A DNA stretch of 64,000 nucleotides from assembly GCF_018326285.1 (NCBI RefSeq), contig NZ_AP023362.1:3720001-3784000 (forward strand), read 5' to 3'. Of this stretch, positions 16,618 through 26,114 are shown piece after piece. Every line of letters begins with the position of its first letter. Positions within the stretch are counted from its first letter, which is position 1. Made by a program: the position numbers and the translations under genes. This DNA comes from Mycolicibacterium sp. TY81. GTDB taxonomy: Bacteria; Actinomycetota; Actinomycetes; Mycobacteriales; Mycobacteriaceae. The notes under the pieces are model-generated. The model searched no databases. It had not been told where the DNA came from and was given only the letters and a program-made list of their open reading frames with translations.

Positions 16618-19466
16618 TGAGCACCGCACTGCGCACCGAAACCGGCGGCCGTATCGACCGGGATACGGTGCACACCTTCACTTTCAACGACCGGGAGTAC
16701 ACCGGCCACGCCGGTGACACTCTCGCGTCGGCGCTGCTGGCGAACGGCGTGCATCACGTCACCTCGAGCATCAAGATGGGCCGGCCCCGCGGCTTCACCT
16801 CGGCGTGGGCCGAGGACACCGGCGGCCTCGTCCAGATCGAATATCCCTTCCCCGAACCCATGCTGCTCGCCACCACCGTCGAGCTGTACGACGGGCTCGT
16901 CGCACGCGGCCTCCCGGGACAGGGCCGGCTCGCCGACGTCGCCGACCCCGCGCGCTACGACTCGACCCACGTGCACGCCGACGTCCTGGTCGCCGGGGCC
17001 GGCCCGGCCGGCCTGGCAGCCGCGCTGACGGCGGCCCGGGCCGGTGCCCGCGTCGTGCTGATCGACGAACAGAGCGAGGCCGGTGGCGCCCTGTTGGGCA
17101 GCACCGACACCATCGCCGGCCGCCCGGCACTGCAGTGGGTTGCCGACGCGGTCGCCGAACTCGCGACCTACCCCGACGTGCTGCACCTGCAGCGCACCAC
17201 GGCATTCGGCCACTACGACGACGGCTTCGTCCTTGCGCTGCAACGGCGTACCGATCACCTCGGCGCCGCTGCTCCGGCAGCGGTGAGCCGGCAGCGGGTC
17301 TGGCGGATCCGGGCCCGGCACGTCATCGTCGCCGCCGGCGCCCACGAGCGGCCGGTGGTGTTCACCGACAACGACCGGCCCGGCATCATGCTGGCCGCCG
17401 GCGCCCGCACCTTCCTGCACCGGTACGGCGTCAAGGTCGGCGAGCGGGCCGTCGTGTTCACCACCAACGACAGCGCCTATCAGGCCGCGCTGGACCTGCA
17501 CGACGCCGGAGTGGCGATCACCGCGATCGTCGATGCCCGGGACGCGGTCGCCACAGATCTGCGCGCGGCGTGCGATTCCCGTGACATCGAACTGCGCACC
17601 GGATCGGTCGTCAGTGGCAGTCGCGGTGAGAACCGGGTCAGCGCCGCCATCGTCACCGGTACGGACGGCGCGTCCGACGAACTGGCGTGTGACGTGCTGC
17701 TGGTCAGCGGCGGCTGGAATCCCGCGGTCCACCTGTTCAGTCAGGTGCGCGGGCCGCTGCGCTACGACGCCGCCCTCGGCGCGTTCGTTCCGGGTGCCGA
17801 GCTCGATGAGGTGAGCGTCGCCGGCTCGGCCGCAGGCACGTTCAGCCTGCCCGGTTGCCTGCGCGACGGTCGCGCCGCCGCCACCCGCGCCCTCGCCGGC
17901 CTCGGGTTCACAGCAGCCTCCGAACCACTTGCCGGAGAATCGGATTCGATCCGGGCCGCGGGCGCACCCGCTGTACTGTGGCGCGTTCCCGACGCCGACG
18001 GCACAACGCAGTTCGTCGACGTCCAGCGCGACGCGACGGTGGCGGACCTGGTCCGCGCGGTCGGCGCGGGCATGCGCTCGATGGAACACATCAAGCGCTA
18101 CACCACCATCGGCACCGCGCACGACCAGGGCAAGACCTCTGGCGTCGTCGCCTCGGGCATCACCGCCGAACTGCTCGGTGTCCCCGTCGCCGATCTCGGC
18201 GTCACCACCTTCCGGCCGCCGTACACGCCGGTCGCGTTCGCGGCGCTGGCCGGTCGCAACCGTGGCCGGATGTTCGACCCGGAACGTGTTACCGCGGTGC
18301 ATGATTGGCACGTGGCCCGCGGCGCGGTGTTCGAGGACGTCGGCCAGTGGAAGCGTCCGCGTTACTACCCGCTGCCCGGTGAAGACATGGAGACCGCGGT
18401 GCTGCGCGAATGCGCCGCTGCCCGAACGGGAGTCGGCATCCTCGACGGCTCGACGCTGGGCAAGATCGACGTCCAGGGTCCCGATGCCGGCGCCTTCCTC
18501 GACCTGCTCTACACGAACCTGATGAGCACGCTCAAGGTCGGCATGCTGCGGTACGGCGTGATGTGCGGCGTCGACGGCATGGTGATCGACGACGGCACCG
18601 TCATGCGCCTGGCCGACGACCGCTTCCAGGTCTTCACGACCACGGGCGGCGCGGCCCGCATCCTGGACTGGATGGAGGAATGGCTGCAGACCGAGTGGCC
18701 GCACCTGCGCGTGCGCCTCACCTCCGTCACCGAGCAGTGGCACACCTTCCCGGTGGTCGGCCCGCGCTCGCGGGACGTCATCGGCGCGGTGTTCCCGGGC
18801 GTCGACGTCAGCAACGAGGCATTCCCGTTCATGGCCTGGCGCGACACCCAGCTCGACGGCGTGCACGTCCGGATCGGCCGGGTCAGCTTCTCCGGCGAGC
18901 TGGCGTACGAGGTCAACGTCATGGGCTGGTACGCAACGGCGGTGTGGGAGAGGCTGATCGAGGCCGGTGCACCCTTCGGCATCACGCCCTACGGCACCGA
19001 GACCATGCACGTGCTGCGCGCCGAGAAGGGCTACCCGATCATCGGGCAGGACACCGACGGCACCGTCACGCCGCAGGACCTCGGGATGAACTGGGTCGTC
19101 TCGAAGAAGAAGCCCGACTTCGTCGGCAAGCGCTCGTTCACACGCGCCGAGAACCTCAATCCGCTGCGCAAGCAGTTCGTCGGACTCCTTCCGGTCGATG
19201 CGCGGACCGTGCTGCCCGAAGGCGCCCAGATCATCGAGACCCCGGCCGACGGCACGCTGCCGCCGCCACCGGTCCCCATGCTCGGCCATGTCACGTCGAG
19301 CTACCGCAGCGCCGAGCTGGGGCGCCCGTTCGCCCTGGCATTGGTCAAGGGCGGCCACGCCCGCATCGGAGACACCCTCACCGTCCCCGTGGACGGTGCC
19401 CTGGTGGCCGTCGAGGTCACCGGTTCCGTCCTCGTCGATCCCGAAGGAGCACGCCGCGATGGCTGA
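16617..19466 (+). CDS. soxA: Sarcosine oxidase, alpha subunit
   Basis: 949 residues. The N-terminal region holds a ferredoxin-like fold for amine oxidation partners (FNDREYTGHAGDTLASALLANG). A nucleotide-binding domain (GAGPAGLAAALTAARAG at about 126-142) for NAD follows, and the C-terminal half is a GcvT-like domain that binds tetrahydrofolate (GAFLDLLYTNLMSTLKVGM; GELAYEVNV). It channels the methylene group to THF. ATG 16617 overlaps the soxD stop. The frame is open further upstream through soxD, but that part is not coding in this frame. Confidence 0.93.
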   Translation: MSTALRTETGGRIDRDTVHTFTFNDREYTGHAGDTLASALLANGVHHVTSSIKMGRPRGFTSAWAEDTGGLVQIEYPFPEPMLLATTVELYDGLVARGLPGQGRLADVADPARYDSTHVHADVLVAGAGPAGLAAALTAARAGARVVLIDEQSEAGGALLGSTDTIAGRPALQWVADAVAELATYPDVLHLQRTTAFGHYDDGFVLALQRRTDHLGAAAPAAVSRQRVWRIRARHVIVAAGAHERPVVFTDNDRPGIMLAAGARTFLHRYGVKVGERAVVFTTNDSAYQAALDLHDAGVAITAIVDARDAVATDLRAACDSRDIELRTGSVVSGSRGENRVSAAIVTGTDGASDELACDVLLVSGGWNPAVHLFSQVRGPLRYDAALGAFVPGAELDEVSVAGSAAGTFSLPGCLRDGRAAATRALAGLGFTAASEPLAGESDSIRAAGAPAVLWRVPDADGTTQFVDVQRDATVADLVRAVGAGMRSMEHIKRYTTIGTAHDQGKTSGVVASGITAELLGVPVADLGVTTFRPPYTPVAFAALAGRNRGRMFDPERVTAVHDWHVARGAVFEDVGQWKRPRYYPLPGEDMETAVLRECAAARTGVGILDGSTLGKIDVQGPDAGAFLDLLYTNLMSTLKVGMLRYGVMCGVDGMVIDDGTVMRLADDRFQVFTTTGGAARILDWMEEWLQTEWPHLRVRLTSVTEQWHTFPVVGPRSRDVIGAVFPGVDVSNEAFPFMAWRDTQLDGVHVRIGRVSFSGELAYEVNVMGWYATAVWERLIEAGAPFGITPYGTETMHVLRAEKGYPIIGQDTDGTVTPQDLGMNWVVSKKKPDFVGKRSFTRAENLNPLRKQFVGLLPVDARTVLPEGAQIIETPADGTLPPPPVPMLGHVTSSYRSAELGRPFALALVKGGHARIGDTLTVPVDGALVAVEVTGSVLVDPEGARRDG

Positions 19467-20043
19467 AACCCTCACTCGCCGTAGCCCGTTGCAGAGCTGG
19501 GCCGCCCAGTTCGCGGCGACCGCACCGGCAGCACTCCTCACCGAGGAGCCGTTCACCACGATGGTCGATCTGTGGGTCGACCCGGAAGGAGCCGGCGGCG
19601 CCGAAGCTGCCCGGCTCCTCGGCCTGACCGCGTTGCCGACCACACCGGGCACGTGCGTCACCGGTCCCGATTCGTCGGTGATCTGGTTCGGCCCGCAGGA
19701 GTGGCTGGTGACGTCGACGCAGCGTGGCGGCGAGGCACTCGAGGCCGAGCTGCACGACGCGGTCGCCGCGGCCGGCGGTGCTGCCGTCGATGTGTCCGCG
19801 CAGCGCACCATCGTGCGGCTGCGTGGGGCGCACGCCCGCGATGTGCTGGCCAAGGGCTGCTCACTGGACCTGCACCCGCGGGTCTTCGGCCCGGGCGCCG
19901 CGGCTCAGACGATGCTGGCACTGGCCGCCGTCGTGCTGATTCCGTTGGACGACAAGGGCACCGACTACCGGATCATCGTCCGCTCGTCGTTCGCCGGCTA
20001 CCTCGCCGACTGGTTGATCGATGCGGTGGAGGAATTCGAGTAA
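19459..20043 (+). CDS. soxG: Sarcosine oxidase, gamma subunit
   Basis: 194 residues, overlapping soxA by 8 bases and preceded by GAAGGAG. The protein is short and GcvT-like (VIWFGPQEWLV; GAHARDVLAKGCSLDLHP), the usual pattern for SoxG. Last gene of the glyA-sox operon, followed after 8 bp by a very long perfect hairpin. Confidence 0.9.
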   Translation: MAETLTRRSPLQSWAAQFAATAPAALLTEEPFTTMVDLWVDPEGAGGAEAARLLGLTALPTTPGTCVTGPDSSVIWFGPQEWLVTSTQRGGEALEAELHDAVAAAGGAAVDVSAQRTIVRLRGAHARDVLAKGCSLDLHPRVFGPGAAAQTMLALAAVVLIPLDDKGTDYRIIVRSSFAGYLADWLIDAVEEFE

Positions 20044-20051
20044 GGGGCAGA

Positions 20052-20116
20052 ACGCCGAAAATGAGCTTGTGTTCGAAGATTCTGGAATTCTTCGAACACA
20101 AGCTCATTTTCGGCGT
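20052..20116. terminator. 28-bp perfect inverted repeat between convergent soxG and the MBL hydrolase gene
   Basis: Arms 20052-20079 and 20089-20116 pair without mismatch around a 9-base loop (TTCTGGAAT). It lies 8 bases past the soxG stop and 8 bases before the stop of the opposing MBL gene, so it can act as a terminator in both directions. The stem is far longer than an ordinary intrinsic terminator, and it is AT-richer than its surroundings. Confidence 0.75.
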
Positions 20117-20124
20117 CGAGACAG

Positions 20125-20757
20125 TCAGTGGCCGCGGGCGATCCACTCCGCCAGGTGTGGGGCCTCGGCCCCGACCGTGGTGTGATCGCCGTGGCCGGTA
20201 TGCACCCGCGTTTCCTCCGGCAGTGTCAGGATCGAATCCCGGATGGAGTCGATGATCGTCGGGAAGTCGCTGTAGGACCGCCCCGTCGCGCCGGGCCCGC
20301 CGTTGAACAGCGTGTCCCCGGAGAACAGCGCGCCGGCCTCCGGCAGGTACAGGCACACCGAGCCCGGCGAGTGCCCGGGCGTGTGGATGACCTCGATCTC
20401 GGTGCCCGCGACACCGATGCGCTGACCGGCATCGAGATTCCAGTACTTCTCGTCGGGATGGCTTGTCTGCCAGAGCATGTCGTCGCCGGGGTGCAGCAGG
20501 ATCGGCGCGTGCAGCTCGTACGCCAGCTCCGGGGCCACCGTCACGTGGTCGTTGTGCCCGTGGGTGACGACGACCGCCACCACGTTGCGGCCGGCGACGG
20601 CGTCGACGATCTGGGGCGCCGTGTGGGCGGCGTCGACGATGACGACCTCTGAGTCATCGCCGATCACCCACACATTGTTGTCGACGTCCCACGTCCCGCC
20701 GTCGAGGCTGAAGGTCCCGGAGGTGACGACGCGGTCGATGCGGAGCTGCCCACTCAC
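20125..20757 (-). CDS. MBL-fold metallo-hydrolase coupled to mycothiol-dependent formaldehyde oxidation
   Basis: 210 residues with the metallo-beta-lactamase signature THGHNDHVT, then HTPGHSPGS and FSGDTLF, giving a glyoxalase-II-like dinuclear metal site. It overlaps mscR by four bases (ATGA), the same pairing as Rv2260/Rv2259 in M. tuberculosis. A thioester hydrolase acting on S-formylmycothiol, releasing formate and mycothiol, is the natural role (inference from the pairing). Convergent with soxG. Confidence 0.78.
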   Translation of the reverse strand: MSGQLRIDRVVTSGTFSLDGGTWDVDNNVWVIGDDSEVVIVDAAHTAPQIVDAVAGRNVVAVVVTHGHNDHVTVAPELAYELHAPILLHPGDDMLWQTSHPDEKYWNLDAGQRIGVAGTEIEVIHTPGHSPGSVCLYLPEAGALFSGDTLFNGGPGATGRSYSDFPTIIDSIRDSILTLPEETRVHTGHGDHTTVGAEAPHLAEWIARGH

Positions 20758-21839
20758 AGCACGACCACCGAACGCAGCACGTTGCCGGCGTGCATGGTGT
20801 GGAAGGCGTCCTCGACCTCGTCGAGCTTGATCCGCTCGGAGACGAAGCGCTCCAACGGGATTCGGCCCTGCTGGTAGAGGTCGACCAGCATCGGGAAGTC
20901 GCGCTCGGGCAGGCAGTCGCCGTACCAGGAGGACTTCAGCGATCCGCCGCGGGAGAAGAAGTCGACCAGCGGCATCTCCAGCGTCATGTCCGGGGTGGGC
21001 ACACCGACGAGGACGACGGTGCCGGCGAGGTCACGCGCGTAGAACGCCTGCTTCCAGGTTTCCGGGCGACCGACGGCGTCGATCACGACGTCGGCACCGA
21101 AGCCGCCGGTGAGCTCCTGCACCGCCTCGACGGTGTCCACGTCGGCGGCGTTGATGGTGTGGGTGGCACCGAGTTCCTTGGCCCACTCCAGCTTTCGCGG
21201 GTCCCGGTCGACCGCGATGATCTTGCCCGCGCCGGCGAGGCGGGAGCCCATGATCGCGGCGTCGCCGACGCCACCGCAGCCGATCACGGCCACCGAGTCG
21301 CCCCGGGAGACGTTGCCGGTGTTGACGGCCGCGCCGAGGCCGGCCATCACGCCGCAGCCCAGCAGGCCGACCACCGCCGGGTCGGCATTGGCGTCGACCT
21401 TGGTGCACTGCCCCGCGTGGACCAGCGTCTTGTCGGCGAACGCCCCGATGCCCAGCGCCGGTGTCAGCTCGGTGCCGTCCTCCAGCGTCATCTTCTGGGT
21501 GGCGTTGAACGTGTCGAAGCAGTACTGCGGCCGGCCGCGCTTGCACGCCCGGCACTGGCCGCACACCGCACGCCAGTTGAGGATCACGAAGTCGCCGACC
21601 GCCACCGATTCGACACCCGGGCCGACCTCTTCGACGATGCCGGCGGCCTCATGGCCGAGCAGGAACGGGTACTCGTCGTTGATGCCGCCCTCGCGGTAGG
21701 TCAGGTCCGTGTGGCAGACACCGCACGCCTGGATGTTCACCACCACTTCGTCGGGGCCGGGGTCCGGGATCACGATCGTGGTGACCTCGACCGGGGCGCC
21801 CTTGGCGCGGGCGATGACACCTCGAACTTGTTGCGGCAT
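20754..21839 (-). CDS. mscR: S-(hydroxymethyl)mycothiol dehydrogenase / S-nitrosomycothiol reductase
   Basis: Zinc-dependent class III-like alcohol dehydrogenase that oxidises the formaldehyde-mycothiol adduct with NAD. 361 residues. Visible: the catalytic zinc Cys in [13 protein letters not shown] and the [12 protein letters not shown] motif. The structural zinc cysteines are in [15 protein letters not shown], and the NAD motif is [12 protein letters not shown]. Betaine, dimethylglycine and sarcosine demethylation release formaldehyde, so its place directly between sox and dgcA is functionally sensible. Confidence 0.9.
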   Translation of the reverse strand: MPQQVRGVIARAKGAPVEVTTIVIPDPGPDEVVVNIQACGVCHTDLTYREGGINDEYPFLLGHEAAGIVEEVGPGVESVAVGDFVILNWRAVCGQCRACKRGRPQYCFDTFNATQKMTLEDGTELTPALGIGAFADKTLVHAGQCTKVDANADPAVVGLLGCGVMAGLGAAVNTGNVSRGDSVAVIGCGGVGDAAIMGSRLAGAGKIIAVDRDPRKLEWAKELGATHTINAADVDTVEAVQELTGGFGADVVIDAVGRPETWKQAFYARDLAGTVVLVGVPTPDMTLEMPLVDFFSRGGSLKSSWYGDCLPERDFPMLVDLYQQGRIPLERFVSERIKLDEVEDAFHTMHAGNVLRSVVVL

Positions 21840-21886
21840 AGCGATACTCCTTGTTTGTCAGGGACGTTTCAGGGGGACGGTGATGA

Positions 21887-23935
21887 TCAGAGAACGAGGC
21901 AGAGCCGGAAGGCGTCGTAGATCGCGGCGTGGATGTTGCGACTGGCGACGGCGTCACCGATGCGGAACAGCTGGTAGCCGCCGTCGGCGTTGCGCACGAC
22001 GTTCTGCGGCTGCAGGTTGAGCAGCGCCTGCTGGTCGACTTCGCCGAGGTTGGTCGAGCCGGGGACCAGGCCGAAGTACAACTCGTCGGACGGCAGCGTG
22101 CCGTGTTCGACGACGACGTGGTCGACCATGCGCTGCCGGGTGGCGTGCGCATATTCGTTGTAGAGGTCCACTTCCAGCCGACCGTCCTTGCGGCGCACCC
22201 CGGTCAGGCGCTCGTTGAGCGTGACGCGCACGTCGTGCTCGGCGAACACCTTGAAGTAGCCGGGGTAGTTCACGCCGCCGACGTCGGGCGCCAATGTCCG
22301 CTCAGGGGTGACGAACTCGAGGTCGACGCCGGTCCGGGCCAGCACCTCGGCGGCATCCAATCCGGGGTGGCCGCCGTTGTCGTCGTAGAGCATGACCTCA
22401 CCGCGCGGATGCACCGCGCCGCACAGCACATCCCAGCCGTCGGTGACGAGATTGGCGCCCTCGGTGAGGAATTCGGTGTTCGGTACGCCGCCCGTGGCGA
22501 CCACGACGAGGTCGGGGTTCTCGGCCAGCACCTCGTCGACGTCGACGTAGCGATTGGTGCGGATGTCGACGCCGAGCAGCTTGCACTCGTCCAGCCGCCA
22601 CTCGATGATGCTGATCAGATCGCGCCGGCGCGGTGACGACGACGCGATCCGCACCTGCCCACCAGGCAGGTCGGAGGCCTCGAAGACCACGACGCGGTGC
22701 CCCCGCTCGCCGAGTACGCGGGCGGCTTCCAGGCCGGCCGGCCCGGCGCCGATGACCACCGCCGTCCGCGCCGGCCCGGACGCCTTGTCGACGCGGTGCG
22801 GCAGCCGGTCTTCGCGGCCGGTGGACGGGTTGTGCACGCACTTGGCGTCGCGGTTCTGGTAGATCTCGTCGAGGCAGTAGGTCGCGCCGACACAGGGGCG
22901 AATCCGATCCTCTTCGCCGGCTTGGATTTTCGCGACGATGTGCGGGTCGGCGATGTGCGCACGCGTCATGCCGACGAGGTCGAGCAGACCGTCGCGGATC
23001 GCGTGCCGGGCCGTGGCGACGTCGTTGATGCGGGAGGCATGCATGACCGGGATGCCGAGTTCCTTCTTGACCTGCCCGGCGAACGACAGGTGCGGCGCGA
23101 CCGGGGTCCCCATCGGCGGGATGACGCGCGACAGCGCCTCGTCACTGGCCATGTAGCCCTTGATCACGCTGATGAAGTCGATGCCCTCGGGTACCAGGCG
23201 CTTGGCGATCTCGATGCCGTCCTCGTACTGCAGCCCGCCGGGCAGGTCCTCGTCGAGTGACATCCGGATGCCGACCGCGAAGTCCGGCCCGGCGGCCTCG
23301 CGGACCGCGCGAATCACCCTGAGCGGGAAGCGAAGTCGATCTTCCATGCTGCCCATGCCGTACTCGTCGTCGCGGTGGTTGGTCAGCGGCGACCAGAAGG
23401 CGTCGAGCAGATGGGTGTAGGCCTCGAGTTCGATGCCGTCCAGGCCGGCCGCGCGGCACCGCGCGGTGGCGTCGGCGTAGGCCTTGACGATGCGGTCCAT
23501 GTCCCATTCCTCGGCCACCTTGGGGAAGGACCGGTGGGCGGGTTCGCGGATGGCCGACGGGTACACCACAGGCAGCCAGTCGCCGTCGTAGTTGCTGGTG
23601 CGCCGGCCCAGGTGCGTGATCTGGCACATGACGGCGGCGCCGTGTTCGTGGACGCCGTAGGCCAGCTCGCTGAGCCAGGGCACGATCTCGTCCTTGTAGA
23701 CGTGCAGATTGCCGAAGGCAGAGGGGCTGTCGGGCGCGACGACCGCGGAGCCGCCCATCATGGTCAGCGAGATGCCGCCCTTGGCCTTCTCCTCGTGGTA
23801 GAGCCGGTAACGGCGCTTGGGCATGCCATCTTCGGTGTAGGACGGCTCGTGCGATGTGCTCACCACGCGATTGCGCAGGGTCATGTTCTTCAGCCGGAAG
23901 GGCTGCAGGAGCGGATCGATGAGCTGATGCGCCAT
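21887..23935 (-). CDS. dgcA: DgcA-like dimethylglycine demethylase (FMN/Fe-S/FAD, dienoyl-CoA-reductase family)
   Basis: 682 residues, close to Pseudomonas DgcA. An N-terminal old-yellow-enzyme barrel (about 1-345) is followed by Cys348, Cys354 and Cys366 of an Fe-S site. A C-terminal dinucleotide-binding domain comes last (VVIGAGPAGLEAARVLGERG at about 388). The usual second cluster Cys is Ala351. ATG 23935 was chosen over a start 15 codons upstream because the protein then begins MAHQLIDPLLQPFRLKN as in the family. Proposed reaction: dimethylglycine to sarcosine plus formaldehyde. Related enzymes act on stachydrine or trimethylamine; the neighbours favour dimethylglycine. No dgcB partner is visible. 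Confidence 0.75.
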   Translation of the reverse strand: MAHQLIDPLLQPFRLKNMTLRNRVVSTSHEPSYTEDGMPKRRYRLYHEEKAKGGISLTMMGGSAVVAPDSPSAFGNLHVYKDEIVPWLSELAYGVHEHGAAVMCQITHLGRRTSNYDGDWLPVVYPSAIREPAHRSFPKVAEEWDMDRIVKAYADATARCRAAGLDGIELEAYTHLLDAFWSPLTNHRDDEYGMGSMEDRLRFPLRVIRAVREAAGPDFAVGIRMSLDEDLPGGLQYEDGIEIAKRLVPEGIDFISVIKGYMASDEALSRVIPPMGTPVAPHLSFAGQVKKELGIPVMHASRINDVATARHAIRDGLLDLVGMTRAHIADPHIVAKIQAGEEDRIRPCVGATYCLDEIYQNRDAKCVHNPSTGREDRLPHRVDKASGPARTAVVIGAGPAGLEAARVLGERGHRVVVFEASDLPGGQVRIASSSPRRRDLISIIEWRLDECKLLGVDIRTNRYVDVDEVLAENPDLVVVATGGVPNTEFLTEGANLVTDGWDVLCGAVHPRGEVMLYDDNGGHPGLDAAEVLARTGVDLEFVTPERTLAPDVGGVNYPGYFKVFAEHDVRVTLNERLTGVRRKDGRLEVDLYNEYAHATRQRMVDHVVVEHGTLPSDELYFGLVPGSTNLGEVDQQALLNLQPQNVVRNADGGYQLFRIGDAVASRNIHAAIYDAFRLCLVL

Positions 23936-24004
23936 GGGCGAGTCCGTTTCTTTCCGATGGTTCGGACGTGGTTCACACACCGTTTACGACCCCATAAGTA
24001 CCGC

Positions 24005-24033
24005 TTGACCAGGTACAAATGCTGATCTACCGT
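24005..24033 (+). promoter_or_regulatory. Sigma-70-type promoter of sdaA
   Basis: TTGACC (24005-24010), a 17-bp spacer, TACCGT (24028-24033). The predicted transcription start is near 24040, with the operator-like motif at 24045-24055 immediately after it, the same arrangement as at glyA. Confidence 0.5.
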
Positions 24034-24044
24034 ATGTGGCGTAA

Positions 24045-24055
24045 CTAATATATCA
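24045..24055. promoter_or_regulatory. Operator-like motif CTAATATATCA between dgcA and sdaA
   Basis: Inverted copy of TGATATATTAG in the 164-bp divergent region between dgcA (minus) and sdaA (plus), 11 bases after the sdaA -10. It could control both genes. Confidence 0.6.
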
Positions 24056-24415
24056 CTCGTCTATCAGCCCGTCTACGGACTTCGAAAGGGGAGCTTCAGG
24101 TGACCATCAGCGTGTTCGACCTCTTCTCCGTCGGCATCGGTCCGTCGAGCTCACACACCGTCGGACCGATGCGGGCCGCCGCCCGATTCGTCGACGATCT
24201 GCACACCCTCGACGCCTTCGGCGGTGCCACCGGGGTCGCGGCAGTCCGCGTCGATCTCTACGGCTCGTTGGCCGCCACCGGCGCCGGCCACGGCACCATG
24301 ACGGCCATCCTGCTCGGACTCGAGGGCAACCGCCCCGAGGAGATCCGGACCGACGTCATGGAACGGCGCGTCGAGGAGATGCGGGCCAGCGGCCACATCA
24401 TGCTGGGCGGCCTAC

Positions 24416-26114
24416 CCCGGATTTTGCGTGGTAATTGGTGTGGGTTCGGTGTGATGCCGAGTTGTGTTGTTGGGTAGTGGTTTTCGTGTGGTGGCGTAGA
24501 GGTGCTGTCCCGTGTCGCCGGGTGGGGCGGGCTTTCCTGGGGCCTGTGGGTCCTTCATCGTTGATGGGTCCGATGGGGTGGGGTGTTATCCGAAGGCGGT
24601 GCGGACGCGGTGCCAGGCGGCGGCGATCGCCGCCGCCCAGCGCCAGGTGGCATCGATGCGTAGCCGCAGTTGGCGGGCGCCGCGGGTGATACGGGCGGCC
24701 ACGTGCAGGACCCGGTAGCGGAACGTGGTGATCTCGACGCGGGCCAGAGCGCGATCGCTGGCGAACCCGATGAGGCGGGTCCAGGTGACCAGGTCAGCGG
24801 CGGCCAGGACGATTTCGAGCCAGGCAGCATTGGCCCAGAAGGAGTGGCAGGGCAGGTTACGCAGCCCGGTGGCTTTGAGTTCGCGGATACGGTCCTCGAC
24901 GCGGGCGTGCTGGCGGTGCCGTAGTTCCAGACCGGCGACCTGACCGGGTACGACACCCGGTGGTGTGTCGGTGATGAACGCGGTGACCCGCATGCCGTCG
25001 GCGTCGGTGAACCGCAACTGCGCGCCGGGGTGGGGGGGCGTTCTTTACGCAGGATCAGCCGGGTCCCTTCGGGCCAGGAGGCCAGGTTGACCAGGTCGGT
25101 GGCTTCAGCGACCCACGCGCCGTCGCGGATCCCGCCGTCGGTGTCGATCGCTGGATACCAGCAATCGCCGAGGTTGAGGGTGTCCACGGCGTCCTGGACG
25201 CGGGTATCGACGGGGTACCCGAAGGAGAACCCGGCCCCGGCGGCCCGGCACGCTGCGGCGAATTTGTGGGTGGATCCGGCGGTATCGCAGCGCACCAACA
25301 CCTTCGGGGCCTCGGGGTTGTCGGGATCGTCGGGGTTGGGCCGCCACGCCGCTGGCAGCGATGCCAAAGCCTGGTGCAGGACGATGATGTGGTCGGAGGC
25401 GGTGTTGGAGCCGGCGTTACCGTTGCGCAGCAACCCGGCCAGGGCTTCGCCGCCGGCGATGTCGGGGCGGTCCAGAAACGCCAGCAGCGGGTGCAGCCCG
25501 AACGTTTTCTTCCAGGTCGGCGCAGCCCCGGCCTTGTTGTCGGAGTGATCGATCACCAGCGTGGCATCGATGTCGATATGCAGCCAGCCGCCGGTGGTGG
25601 GGGCGGCTCCGACAGCCCAGGCCGCTGCCCGCGCCGCGGCTCGGGCTGCGCGCACCCCGGGTAGATGCGCGGCATCGATCCGCTCATCGATCAGCCGCCA
25701 CATGGTGGTCGTTGAGGCCTTGGCCCCCAGGACGTGCTCCCGGTCACCGCACAGCTGACCGACCGCGTCGATGCAGTCCGCGCCGTCGGCGACCGCGGCC
25801 GCCAGATCAGCGAACACCTCCCCAGGCGCATACACCCACGGGCCGCGGTAGGTGTCGGCCAACGCGGCCGTGACCTGCGCCGATAAGCCGGTCCGGTCGG
25901 CAAGCTCACGCAGCATGCCCATCCCGGCATGCGACACAACGCCATGGCCGTCGGCGGAAACTTTCACCGGCGATGCCGCCGCGATATTCTTCACCTGCGA
26001 AGTGCCTTCCCGTCAGGGTTTTTGAACCGTAGAGAAGTCCAATTATTCCTTGCAGGACAGGCACTTTCGCTTATCTACACACCCCCACAGTCAACATTCC
26101 ACGAAAAATCCGGG
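24416..26114. mobile_element. IS1380-family insertion sequence, 1,699 bp, inserted in sdaA
   Basis: Terminal inverted repeats of 16 bp: CCCGGATTTTGCGTGG at the left end and CCCGGATTTTTCGTGG (reverse complement) at the right, one mismatch. A 4-bp target duplication, CTAC, lies at 24412-24415 and 26115-26118. Size, ends, duplication length and transposase type all agree with IS1380. The single transposase reads on the minus strand, opposite to sdaA. Confidence 0.93.
24586..25994 (-). pseudogene. IS1380-family transposase, frameshifted at a 7-base C run
   Basis: The GTG start at 25994 ([13 protein letters not shown]) opens a frame with the first acidic sites in HIDIDATLVIDHSDNKAG and VRCDTAGSTHKF. 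At about 25032-25038 the coding strand has seven consecutive C after GAACG. Beyond this the homologous sequence (QLRFTDADG, then RHQHARVEDRIRELK with the expected catalytic Glu, to the stop at 24586) is in another frame. In the original frame translation runs on as unrelated residues to 24555. Either the element is inactive, a base-count error exists in the C run, or slippage restores the full protein. Confidence 0.85.

Noticed and set aside
16584..19853. 1,089-codon open frame on the minus strand
   Set aside because: Fully antisense to soxA/soxG; low-complexity Arg/Gly/Asp composition and no family motif. A GC-skew shadow.
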